From Nocardia uniformis NBRC 13702 (GTDB lineage: Bacteria; Actinomycetota; Actinomycetes; Mycobacteriales; Mycobacteriaceae), in contig NZ_BDCE01000049.1 of NCBI RefSeq assembly GCF_001613345.1, positions 1-64,000 on the forward strand: a stretch of DNA of 64,000 bases, given 5' to 3'. The notes under the pieces were generated by a model. That model ran no database searches. It was not told the origin of the DNA and was given only the letters and a program-made list of their open reading frames with translations. The position numbers and the translations under genes are program-made. Positions within the stretch are counted from its first letter, which is position 1. Each line of letters starts with the position of its first letter. Positions 25,781 to 33,278 of this stretch are shown here, piece after piece.

Positions 25781-26260
25781 GAAACGAATGCACCTCCCCC
25801 ACGGGAGAACACGGTCCGATCCCCACTGATCAGTTCCCGATGGACTGACGGCCACAATGATGCCACCGACTCTTTCGGTAGCCGGGACCCGAATGTTACA
25901 CATGGCAGTGCGGAGAGGTCGCGAAACCGTAAGCGCTCCAATGTTTCCAATAGTTTGCGGGGTTCAATGCGACCGGTTTCCTAATATTTCCCCTATCCTC
26001 CCCCTAAGAAGAAACCGCAGGTAGGACCCCCTAAAAATACTTCCGCCCTGCACGAAATACTTATTCTGCACGACTCGGTCGATAGCCGACCGAACGCTCG
26101 GTTCTGCGGGTAGTAGAAATGCACTCCCTAATCACCCCCCAGTGCGTATCGGTAGCCCTCGAGCCCCACCAATCCTGTTGTAACGTAATGCCCCATCGAG
26201 CCGACCTCAGGTCAGACCGACATCGTCGGTCCCAGGTCTCGGTGAAAGTGGGGATTCTGC
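25781..26260. promoter_or_regulatory. 480-bp divergent control region
   Basis: This is the longest gap inside the polysaccharide locus, between the initiating transferase (minus) and the C-methyltransferase operon (plus). Its middle (about 25930-26110) is markedly less GC-rich than the genes, with AATATTTCCCC and CTAAAAATACTT stretches. A perfect inverted repeat, GACCGAC-ATC-GTCGGTC, lies at 26215-26231, 30 bp before the GTG at 26261. No coding signal is seen. It probably carries the main promoters of both operons. Confidence 0.6.
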
Positions 26261-27511
26261 GTGCAATGTCGTTTATGTGACTCTACGAGATTGATCAGCG
26301 TGCTCGATCTCGGGGCCACACCGCCGTGCGAGAGGTTTTTGACCGCGGCCGAACTCGATCTTCCCGAAGCTACCTTTCCACTCCATCTACGCCTCTGCGA
26401 AAACTGTCTACTACTACAGATTCCGGCCCTCATCACACCCGAGGACACCTTCACCGAGTACGCCTACTACTCCTCCTATTCCGATAGCTGGGTACGCCAC
26501 GCCCGTACCTTCGTGGAGCGGGCAATCGGACGGCTCGACCTGGGTGCGGACTCCTTCGTGGTGGAGGTGGCCTCCAATGACGGCTACCTGTTGCAACACC
26601 TGGTATCAGCCGGAATCGATTGCCTCGGAATCGAACCATCGGTGAATGTGGGAGCGGCGGCCCGGGACAAGGGCGTACCGACCCATACCGGATTCCTCGA
26701 CGAGGAGCTGGCGGGCAAGGTGCGCGCCGAGCACGGCCCGGCCGATCTTGTTGTGGCCAATAATGTTTACGCCCACATTCCGGATCTGCGCGGCTTCACC
26801 CGCTCGCTGCGGGAGCTACTCGCCGACGACGGCTGGCTGTCCATCGAGGTGCACCACGCACTGAATCTGGTGACGCTCGGACAGTTCGACACCGTCTATC
26901 ACGAACACTTCCAGTACTACACGGTGCTGTCGGCCCAGCGAGCCCTCGCCACCGCCGGATTGACCGTGGTGGACGTGGAACTGCTTGCCACGCACGGTGG
27001 TTCACTACGACTCTGGGCACGACCCGAGGCGGTGGCCGAACCCGGTGAGCGGGTGGCCGAGGTCCTGAAGCTGGAGGCCGCCGCCGGATTGCACACCATC
27101 GACGGATACCGGGACCTGCGCCCACGCACCGAACAGGTCCGCCAGGAACTGCTGCGCTTCCTCCTCGACGCCCGCGACGCCGGACAACGCGTCGTCGGCT
27201 ACGGCGCACCCGGTAAGGGCAATACCCTGCTCAACTACTGCGGTATCCGCACCGATCTGCTCGCCTACACCGTGGACCGGAACCCGTACAAGCACGGGCG
27301 ATACACACCCGGCACCCGCATACCCATACACGCGCCCGAACGCATCGACGCCGATCGCCCGGATGTGGTGCTGGTACTGCCCTGGAATCTGGAAACCGAG
27401 ATTACCGCGCAGCTGCGCCGGGTCGCCGAGTGGGGCGGGCAACTCGTCTACCCCCTCCCGCAACTGCACTACGCCGCGCTGGGGGATCACGTGGAAAGGC
27501 AATCGATATGA
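26261..27511 (+). CDS. C-methyltransferase-like protein for a branched sugar (copy 1)
   Basis: A 416-residue SAM-dependent methyltransferase of the sugar C-methyltransferase type (NDP-hexose C-3 methyltransferases). N-terminal zinc module CRLCDS... CENCLLLQ (two CxxC pairs, about 3-6 and 46-49), then a class I core with VVEVASNDGYLLQ (SAM loop, about 104-116), ANNVYAHIPDL and YHEHFQYYT, and a C-terminal GYGAPGKGNTLLNYCGI domain typical of this family. GTG 26261 is the chosen start. It heads an operon with cytidylyltransferase, deacetylase and SDR genes and overlaps the next gene by 4 bp. Related to 30527-31621. Methyl addition to a 4-keto sugar is inferred. Confidence 0.87.
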   Translation: MQCRLCDSTRLISVLDLGATPPCERFLTAAELDLPEATFPLHLRLCENCLLLQIPALITPEDTFTEYAYYSSYSDSWVRHARTFVERAIGRLDLGADSFVVEVASNDGYLLQHLVSAGIDCLGIEPSVNVGAAARDKGVPTHTGFLDEELAGKVRAEHGPADLVVANNVYAHIPDLRGFTRSLRELLADDGWLSIEVHHALNLVTLGQFDTVYHEHFQYYTVLSAQRALATAGLTVVDVELLATHGGSLRLWARPEAVAEPGERVAEVLKLEAAAGLHTIDGYRDLRPRTEQVRQELLRFLLDARDAGQRVVGYGAPGKGNTLLNYCGIRTDLLAYTVDRNPYKHGRYTPGTRIPIHAPERIDADRPDVVLVLPWNLETEITAQLRRVAEWGGQLVYPLPQLHYAALGDHVERQSI

Positions 27512-28290
27512 AGGTCGTGCTGTTCTGCGGCGGGTACGGCATGCGGATGCGAAACGGCGTCGAAGACGCCGCGCCCAAGCCCATGCAGATGGTGGGTCCG
27601 CGACCACTCATCTGGCATGTCATGCGCTACTACGCCCACTTCGGGCACCGGGATTTCATCCTGTGCCTGGGCTACGGCTCGGCGCATATCAAGAATTTCT
27701 TCCTCACCTATCAGGAGTCGGTATCCAACGACTTCGTCATTCGCGGTGGCAAGGTCGAACTACTGCGGTCCGATATCAGCGACTGGACCATCACCTTCGT
27801 CGATACCGGCGTGGAATCGCCCATCGGCGAACGATTGCGACGGGTGCGCGACCACCTCGACGGCGAGGAGTACTTCCTGGCCAATTACGCCGACGTCCTC
27901 ACCGACGCACCCCTCGACGAGGTCGTCACCCGGTTCATGCACTCCGGTGCGGCCGCATCCATGATGATCGTGCCGCCGCAGTCCTCCTTCCACTGTGTGG
28001 ATGTGAATTCGGCGGGTGAGGTCAAGAACATCACCCCGGTCTCGCAGCTGCCCATCTGGGAGAACGGCGGCTACTTCGTACTCACCCAGGAGATCTTCGA
28101 CCATCTACCGGAGAACGGCGACCTCGTCGAGGACGCCTGCGGGGCGCTCGCCGCCCAGGGCCGCCTGTTCGGCTATCAACATCACGGCTTCTGGAAACCG
28201 GCCGACACCTTCAAGGAGCGCGCCGAACTCGACGCCGGATACCACCAGGGTGATCGGCCGTGGATGGTGTGGGAGCGGCCCGCTTCATGA
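27508..28290 (+). CDS. RfbF-like glucose-1-phosphate cytidylyltransferase
   Basis: A 260-residue nucleotidyltransferase close to RfbF glucose-1-phosphate cytidylyltransferases: VLFCGGYGMRM nucleotide loop, APKPMQMVG, PLIWHVMRYYAHFGHRDFILCLGYG, SDWTITFVDTG, RLRRVRDHL, YFLANYADVLTD (metal-binding Asp) and a late GFWKPADTFKER. It likely joins CTP (or another NTP) and hexose-1-phosphate to give NDP-hexose, the entry to CDP-deoxysugars. Met and Met in GYGMRM replace the more usual GYGTR, so nucleotide preference needs assay. ATG 27508 overlaps the methyltransferase stop; the gene ends in an ATGA overlap with the deacetylase. Confidence 0.87.
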   Translation: MKVVLFCGGYGMRMRNGVEDAAPKPMQMVGPRPLIWHVMRYYAHFGHRDFILCLGYGSAHIKNFFLTYQESVSNDFVIRGGKVELLRSDISDWTITFVDTGVESPIGERLRRVRDHLDGEEYFLANYADVLTDAPLDEVVTRFMHSGAAASMMIVPPQSSFHCVDVNSAGEVKNITPVSQLPIWENGGYFVLTQEIFDHLPENGDLVEDACGALAAQGRLFGYQHHGFWKPADTFKERAELDAGYHQGDRPWMVWERPAS

Positions 28291-28937
28291 TCCGACTCGA
28301 TACCGAGGTGGTGCGCGAGATCGCACTACTGGCAGCGCATTGCGACGATCTCGCCATCGGCATGGGCGGCACCCTGCTGACCCTGTCGAATGCCGTTGCG
28401 GGACTGCGGGTGCGGGCGCTGGTGCTATGTGGCGCCGGGACCGAGCGCGCACGTGAGGAGCGGGCGGCCCTCGAAGCCTTCTGTCCCGGGGCCGATCTCG
28501 ACCTGCGGGTGCTGGATCTACCGGACGGCCGCACCCCCGCCCACTGGGAAAAGGCCAAGGACGCGGTGGCGGGCCTGCGCCGACGCGCGAATCCGGATGT
28601 GGTGTTCGCCCCGCAGCGCGAGGATGCCCATCAGGATCATCGGCTGCTGGCGGAACTGGCCCCCACCGAATTTCGCGACCATCTCATTCTCGGCTACGAG
28701 ATCCTCAAATGGGAAAGCGATACGCCCAAACCGACGCTGCTGCATCCGCTATCGGCGGCCATCGCCGCGCAGAAGGCGACGCTCCTCATGAAACATTATC
28801 CCTCCCAACGGGATCGGGACTGGTACGACGAGCTGTCCTTCCTCGGCCTGTCCCGGCTGCGCGGCGTGCAGTGTCGCGCCCCGCACGCGGAGGCGTTCGT
28901 CTCGGAGAAGGCAGTTCTCACTTTCGGAGGTTCGTAA
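28287..28937 (+). CDS. PIG-L family deacetylase
   Basis: A 216-residue zinc-dependent deacetylase of the PIG-L/LmbE type (as in GlcNAc-PI and mycothiol-pathway enzymes). Seen: LLAAHCDDLAIGMGG, the AHxDD motif with catalytic Asp and metal ligands, and DAHQDHR giving the downstream His pair. ATG 28287 overlaps the cytidylyltransferase stop and its stop overlaps the next ATG (TAATG). Gene order suggests deacetylation of an N- or O-acetylated sugar within the module, perhaps exposing an amine; the substrate is inferred only. Confidence 0.86.
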   Translation: MIRLDTEVVREIALLAAHCDDLAIGMGGTLLTLSNAVAGLRVRALVLCGAGTERAREERAALEAFCPGADLDLRVLDLPDGRTPAHWEKAKDAVAGLRRRANPDVVFAPQREDAHQDHRLLAELAPTEFRDHLILGYEILKWESDTPKPTLLHPLSAAIAAQKATLLMKHYPSQRDRDWYDELSFLGLSRLRGVQCRAPHAEAFVSEKAVLTFGGS

Positions 28938-29974
28938 TGCGGGTACTCGTCACCGGACATCAGGGCTACCTCGGCACCGTCATGGTGCCGGTGCTGCGGG
29001 CGGCGGGCCACGAGGTGGTCGGTCTGGACAGCGGATTCTTCGCCGAATGCGTACTCGGACAGGCACCGGAGGATCCGCCCGGGCTGGCGGTGGATCTACG
29101 CGATGTGACGGTGGAGCAGCTGGCCGGATTCGACGTGGTGATACATCTGGCGGCGCTGTCGAATGATCCGCTCGGTGCGCTCGCCCCGCAGATCACCTAC
29201 GACATCAACCATCACGCCTCGGTGCGATTGGCCCGGTTGGCGAAGGCGGCCGGGGTGCGGCGATTCCTGTACGCCTCCACCTGCTCGGTGTACGGCGCGG
29301 CCGGTGACGGTCTGGTCACCGAGGACGCACCGCTACGTCCACTCACGCCGTACGCGGTATCGAAGGTGCGGGTCGAGGATGATGTGGCCGCCATCGCCGA
29401 TTCCGGATTCTCACCGGTATTCCTGCGCAATGCCACCGCTTTCGGCTTCTCGCCGCGTCTGCGCGCCGATATCGTGCTCAATAATCTTGTGGGCTACGCG
29501 GTGCTCACCGGTGAGGTGAAGGTGCTCTCCGACGGCACACCGTGGCGGCCGCTGGTCCATGCCCACGATATCGCCCAGGCCTTCGCCACCTGCCTCACCG
29601 CCCCCACGGCGGCCATCCACTGTCGCGCCTACAACGTGGGCGCGGAGACCAATAACCGCACCGTCGCCGAGATCGCGCGGGCGGTGGTGGATGTGGTGCC
29701 CGGCTCGAAGCTCGTCATCACCGGCGAAAGCGGCGGCGATCCGCGTTCGTACCGGGTCGACTTCTCCGCCGCTCGCCGGGAACTGGGATTCGAGGCGCAG
29801 TGGCGGATCCCGGACGGAGCCGCCGAACTCTACACCGAATACCTGACGCGCGGACTTACCACCGACGGGTTCTTCGCGACCTTCACCCGGCTCGCGCAGC
29901 TGAAGGCGCTGAAAGCGGCGGGCGTGCTCGACGACGAACTGCGCCGGATCACGATCGGGGCGCGAGATGAGTGA
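28937..29974 (+). CDS. NAD-dependent sugar epimerase/dehydratase (extended SDR)
   Basis: A 345-residue extended SDR. NAD-binding VTGHQGYLGTVMV (about 5-17; His replaces the more usual Gly in GGxGxxG), HLAALSND, YASTCSVYG, PYAVSKVRVED (YxxxK), FLRNATAFGFSPRLR and a DGTPWRPLVHAHDIA segment. In an operon with a cytidylyltransferase and C-methyltransferases it may be the 4,6-dehydratase or a ketoreductase of the deoxysugar route; neither is proven. ATG 28937 overlaps the deacetylase stop. The 3' end overlaps the convergent epimerase-like gene by 26 bp. Confidence 0.82.
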   Translation: MRVLVTGHQGYLGTVMVPVLRAAGHEVVGLDSGFFAECVLGQAPEDPPGLAVDLRDVTVEQLAGFDVVIHLAALSNDPLGALAPQITYDINHHASVRLARLAKAAGVRRFLYASTCSVYGAAGDGLVTEDAPLRPLTPYAVSKVRVEDDVAAIADSGFSPVFLRNATAFGFSPRLRADIVLNNLVGYAVLTGEVKVLSDGTPWRPLVHAHDIAQAFATCLTAPTAAIHCRAYNVGAETNNRTVAEIARAVVDVVPGSKLVITGESGGDPRSYRVDFSAARRELGFEAQWRIPDGAAELYTEYLTRGLTTDGFFATFTRLAQLKALKAAGVLDDELRRITIGARDE

Positions 29975-30512
29975 GCAGACTGCGCCAGGATGCGGCGACG
30001 GCGTCGCGGTCCGATACCAGGGTCACCGGCCGCGGCCACGCGATAGCCAGATCCGGATCGTCGTGGGCGACACCGAGATCCTCGGCCGGATTGTGCGGCC
30101 GGTCGATGCGGTAGCACACGTCGGCAACCGGGGTGAGCGCCTGGAAGCCGTGCAGGAAGCCCGGCGGCACGTAGAGGTGCCGAAAGTCGTTGTCATCCAA
30201 AAGGAATGCCTGTTGCTTGCCGAAAGTCGGGGAATCCGGCCGGATATCCACCAGCACATCGTGTACGGCACCGTGCGCGCATCGCACCAGCTTCGCTTCC
30301 CCGCGCCCGGATCGCCCGTGCATACCGCGCACCACACCCCCGACGGTGCGCGACTGCGAATCCTGGACGAAGGCGGCGGCTGCGCCGGGTCGGCCCAGGA
30401 AGGCGTCGAACTCTCCGGCATCGAAGGTGCGGGTGAACAGGCCGCGGTCATCCCGAAATGGTTGCGGAGTCAGCACCAGCACGTCGGCGAGCTCGGTCCT
30501 TTCAATGCGCAC
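29949..30512 (-). CDS. RmlC-like dTDP-4-dehydrorhamnose 3,5-epimerase family, altered active site
   Basis: A 187-residue RmlC-family cupin: FRDDRGLFTRTF, VVRGMHG (catalytic His65), EAKLVRC, VHDVLVDIRPDSPTFG, YVPPGFLHGFQAL and DDPDLAIAWP. At the site of the catalytic Tyr in M. tuberculosis RmlC (APYNP) this protein reads RPHNP, so Tyr is His140. It may epimerise only one carbon or act on another NDP-keto sugar (inference). GTG 30512 is the likely start; the upstream 38 codons are not family-like. It lies opposite to its neighbours: end overlap with the SDR, and starts only 14 bp apart from the methyltransferase at 30527. Confidence 0.82.
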   Translation of the reverse strand: MRIERTELADVLVLTPQPFRDDRGLFTRTFDAGEFDAFLGRPGAAAAFVQDSQSRTVGGVVRGMHGRSGRGEAKLVRCAHGAVHDVLVDIRPDSPTFGKQQAFLLDDNDFRHLYVPPGFLHGFQALTPVADVCYRIDRPHNPAEDLGVAHDDPDLAIAWPRPVTLVSDRDAVAASWRSLLTHLAPRS

Positions 30513-30526
30513 CAGGCCATGGTCGC

Positions 30527-31621
30527 ATGAGGCACGCACCACCGCGCGGATGTCGCGGATGTGGCGGCACCGCGCTGGCGCGGGTGCTGGATCTCGGGAA
30601 AATGCCTGCGGCGGATAATTTTCCATCGCGCACCGCGGCCCCGACGGCAGCCGAGTCCGGCTATCCGCTCGCCATGGATCTGTGTGCGGCCTGTGGATTG
30701 GCGCAGCTGGCGCAGGACGATACCGCTACCTCGGAACCCCGAGGCGTGGAACCCCTCGCGCTGCGGGAGCAGGCCGCCGACGCGGTCGAACGGGTGGCGG
30801 CGTCGGGCTGGCTGGGCGGGCGGACGGTGCGCGAGTTCAGCAGTCCGCACGGCGGCAGCTGGGTCCCCCTGCTGGTCGAGCGCGGCTTCACCGCGACCGA
30901 CGGCCGCGCCGATGTGGTGGTCGATTCCTTCGGTCTCATGCACGAGGCCGACCAATTGCAGGCTTTCGCGCGACGCGCCAATGCCACCGCGACGAACGGG
31001 GTGCTGCTGCTGCAATTCCACTCCCTGCACACCATTGTCGCGCAGGGACAGTGGAATGCCCTGCGGCACGGGCACTTCGCCTACTACTCGCTCACCGCGC
31101 TGCGCCGTCTGCTCGATGCCGCCGGGATGAGCCTGGCCACCGCCTGGCAGTTCGATCTCTACGGCGGCACGGTGCTGGTCGCCGCGGTGCACGCCCAGAT
31201 CACCCCCGATGAGACCGTGCGCGCCATTCTCGATACCGAGGCCGGGCTCGCCGATGTCGGTACGGTGCGGCGACTGCAACGCGACGCCGACCGGCAGTCG
31301 CGGGCGCTACATACCTGGCTGGAACGCGAAACTGCCTGGGGCCGCAGGGTATACGCTTACGGGGCGGCTTCGCGAGCCGTCGCGCTACTGCACCTGGCGG
31401 GCGTGCACCGCGGGTTGCTGACAGCGGTGGCCGATGCCTCCCCGGCCAAACAGGGCCGCCGAATGTCCGGCACCGACGTACCCATTATCTCGCCATCGGA
31501 ACTCGTTGCCGCGCAACCGGACCGAGTTCTGCTCACCCTTCCGGATCTACTGCCGGAGGTCTCGTCCCGATGGCCCGAACTCGACGGGAGGTGGGTGGTC
31601 GAAATTCCTGAACCTTGCTGA
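30527..31621 (+). CDS. C-methyltransferase-like protein for a branched sugar (copy 2)
   Basis: A 364-residue relative of 26261-27511. Zinc module CRGCGG and LCAACGLAQLA (two CxxC pairs), a middle SAM region in which the glycine-rich loop is poor (VREFSSPHGGSW), FLQFHSLHTIV-type motif, HGHFAYYSLTALR, and the C-terminal YAYGAASRAVALLHL domain. The weak SAM loop suggests that it may be catalytically altered. ATG 30527 is chosen at the first family-like residue; it has no clear ribosome-binding site. The gene ends at 31621, 82 bp before the porin, and may share its transcript. Confidence 0.75.
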   Translation: MRHAPPRGCRGCGGTALARVLDLGKMPAADNFPSRTAAPTAAESGYPLAMDLCAACGLAQLAQDDTATSEPRGVEPLALREQAADAVERVAASGWLGGRTVREFSSPHGGSWVPLLVERGFTATDGRADVVVDSFGLMHEADQLQAFARRANATATNGVLLLQFHSLHTIVAQGQWNALRHGHFAYYSLTALRRLLDAAGMSLATAWQFDLYGGTVLVAAVHAQITPDETVRAILDTEAGLADVGTVRRLQRDADRQSRALHTWLERETAWGRRVYAYGAASRAVALLHLAGVHRGLLTAVADASPAKQGRRMSGTDVPIISPSELVAAQPDRVLLTLPDLLPEVSSRWPELDGRWVVEIPEPC

Positions 31622-31703
31622 TATGCAACATGTTTCGTCGATAGAATCCATTTGCACGCGTAGCTGTTACGCCGCACCACCTGATGAGGGAATTGGGGAA
31701 AAG

Positions 31704-32330
31704 ATGAAGGGTAGTAAGCAGCGCGCAACCGCGCGCACCATGGCCATCGCGGCCGCGATCACCGTCGGCTTGACCATGAGCGGCGGCACGGTGGCCGCCG
31801 GGATCGACAGCAGCAACCACATTGTGGACCGGCAGGACCGCACCGTGGAGGCCATCCAATCCGACACCCGCATCGACTTCGTAGCGCCGCTCGACGGAAA
31901 TCCGTTGACGCGCGAATGGTTCCACAATGGCACCGCCAGCTTCCGGGTCTCCGGCCCCAGGAGTGAGGACTGGTCCGGATATATCGCCACCGGCTACCAG
32001 GTCGGCTACCCCGCCACCCTCGATGGCAGGATCCGCTTCCAGTGGTCGACGCCGAGTCTCGGTATCGAACTCGACCAGGATCCCAGCCTCCATATCGGCG
32101 ACCTCGTTCCGAAGGCCGGTATCGAACTCTCCGTCGGATTCGGACCAGGTATCCAAACCGTCGAGGCGACGGGTGGTGATGTCTCCGGCAATGAGGGCTA
32201 TATCCGCATGTCCGGATTCCACGGCTCCGTCACCGGGGTGATCGGGCAGGTCACCATTCGTCCGTGGGTGCGCGTTGTCAGCAGCAATGGCGACTCGGTG
32301 ATCACCTACGGCCCACTCTGGACCATTTGA
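31704..32330 (+). CDS. MspA family outer-membrane (mycomembrane) porin
   Basis: A 208-residue MspA-like porin subunit: signal peptide of about 32 residues (hydrophobic AAAITVGLTMSGGTVAA), then mature NHIVDRQDRTVEAIQSDTRIDFVAPLDGNPLTREWFHNGTASFRVSG, GYQVGYPATLDGRI and a final beta-rich stretch. MspA forms an octameric channel in the mycolate outer layer for small hydrophilic solutes (family knowledge). ATG 31704 follows GGGGAAAAG. A strong stem-loop follows 21 bp after the stop. It sits at the right end of the polysaccharide locus, downstream of C-methyltransferase copy 2. Confidence 0.9.
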   Translation: MKGSKQRATARTMAIAAAITVGLTMSGGTVAAGIDSSNHIVDRQDRTVEAIQSDTRIDFVAPLDGNPLTREWFHNGTASFRVSGPRSEDWSGYIATGYQVGYPATLDGRIRFQWSTPSLGIELDQDPSLHIGDLVPKAGIELSVGFGPGIQTVEATGGDVSGNEGYIRMSGFHGSVTGVIGQVTIRPWVRVVSSNGDSVITYGPLWTI

Positions 32331-32350
32331 TTTCAGCTCTAGAACCGAAG

Positions 32351-32394
32351 AGAACACCGCGCCCCAGCCCCGGAATGGGCTGGGGCGCGGTTCT
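32351..32394. terminator. Strong bidirectional stem-loop
   Basis: Arms CCGCGCCCCAGCCC (32357-32370) and GGGCTGGGGCGCGG (32377-32390) form a perfect 14-bp stem around loop CGGAAT, extended by AGAAC/GTTCT with one unpaired base. No T-run follows. It lies between the convergent porin (ends 32330) and GT2 (ends 32397) genes, so it can stop transcription from both sides. Confidence 0.85.
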
Positions 32395-32396
32395 GC

Positions 32397-33233
32397 TCAG
32401 CGCGTCGGTGCGATCCGGTGCGTCGCCGTTTCGACCGCGAGCGCGCGCAACCGCTCCAACGCGGCCCGCGCCAGCCGCAGATCCCCGGTGATGACATCGG
32501 CATGCCCGACCAGGTTCGGATACTCCCCGCCCAGCCGATGATGGAAGCGCAGCATCTCGGTGAACCGGCCCACCGTGGCGGTGCTATCGCATCGCACGAA
32601 GCTCGAATTACGCCAGGCAGCAGTGATTTCCGGCATGCCGTAGAAGGATCCGAAGGCGCACAGGCGCGCGATCAGATCCACATCCATGGGCAGCACCAGA
32701 TCGCCGCGGAAGCCGCCTACCCGGTCGAAGTCGACACGGCGGAAAATGGCGGTCGCGGTCGGTCCGAAATCCACCGGGCCCCGCCGCACAATGACCCGCA
32801 TGAGGGTGCGGGCATCGTGCGCGCCGATCAGCCTGGGCAGTCCGAGGCCGGTCTGTTCCACCACGCCGTTCGCGTCGATCACCTCGAATCGCGAGGAGGC
32901 GATGGCGATACCGCGGTCGCCCATGACGGTCGACTGCGCCGCGATCGCACCGGGCAGCAGAATATCGCCGGGACAGACCATCTTCACCAGTTTGCCGGTG
33001 GACAGCGAGACCACCTTGTTCCAATGCTCGCCGATCGGCAGCCTCTCCTCATCGCGGAGGAACCGAACGCGACCATCGTCGAAAGATGCGGCAATGGTGG
33101 TGGTTTCGTCGCGGCTGGCATTGTCGAGCACCACGACTTCCATCTCGGCGTCCTGACCGAGTATCGACCGCAGCGTTTCCTCGAGGGTTCGGGCCGAGTT
33201 GTAGGCCGGAACGCACACGGACAGGTAAACCAT
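32397..33233 (-). CDS. Family 2 glycosyltransferase (B)
   Basis: A 278-residue GT2 enzyme: LSVCVPAYNSARTLEETLRSIL, VVVLDNASRDETT (about 34-46), KLVKMVCPGDILLPGAI (DxD position reads PGDI, so the second acidic residue is at the last position), and RVDFDRVGGFRGDLVLPMDVDL with a conserved late Asp pair. ATG 33233 has GGGGGAAAT upstream. The protein is shorter than 4250-5266 and has no membrane segment. It is downstream of pyruvyltransferase copy 2 by 45 bp, likely one transcript. Donor unknown. Confidence 0.83.
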   Translation of the reverse strand: MVYLSVCVPAYNSARTLEETLRSILGQDAEMEVVVLDNASRDETTTIAASFDDGRVRFLRDEERLPIGEHWNKVVSLSTGKLVKMVCPGDILLPGAIAAQSTVMGDRGIAIASSRFEVIDANGVVEQTGLGLPRLIGAHDARTLMRVIVRRGPVDFGPTATAIFRRVDFDRVGGFRGDLVLPMDVDLIARLCAFGSFYGMPEITAAWRNSSFVRCDSTATVGRFTEMLRFHHRLGGEYPNLVGHADVITGDLRLARAALERLRALAVETATHRIAPTR

Positions 33234-33278
33234 ATTTCCCCCTGTGCTCAGTCGTGCGGGTTCTCCGGGACCGATCAG

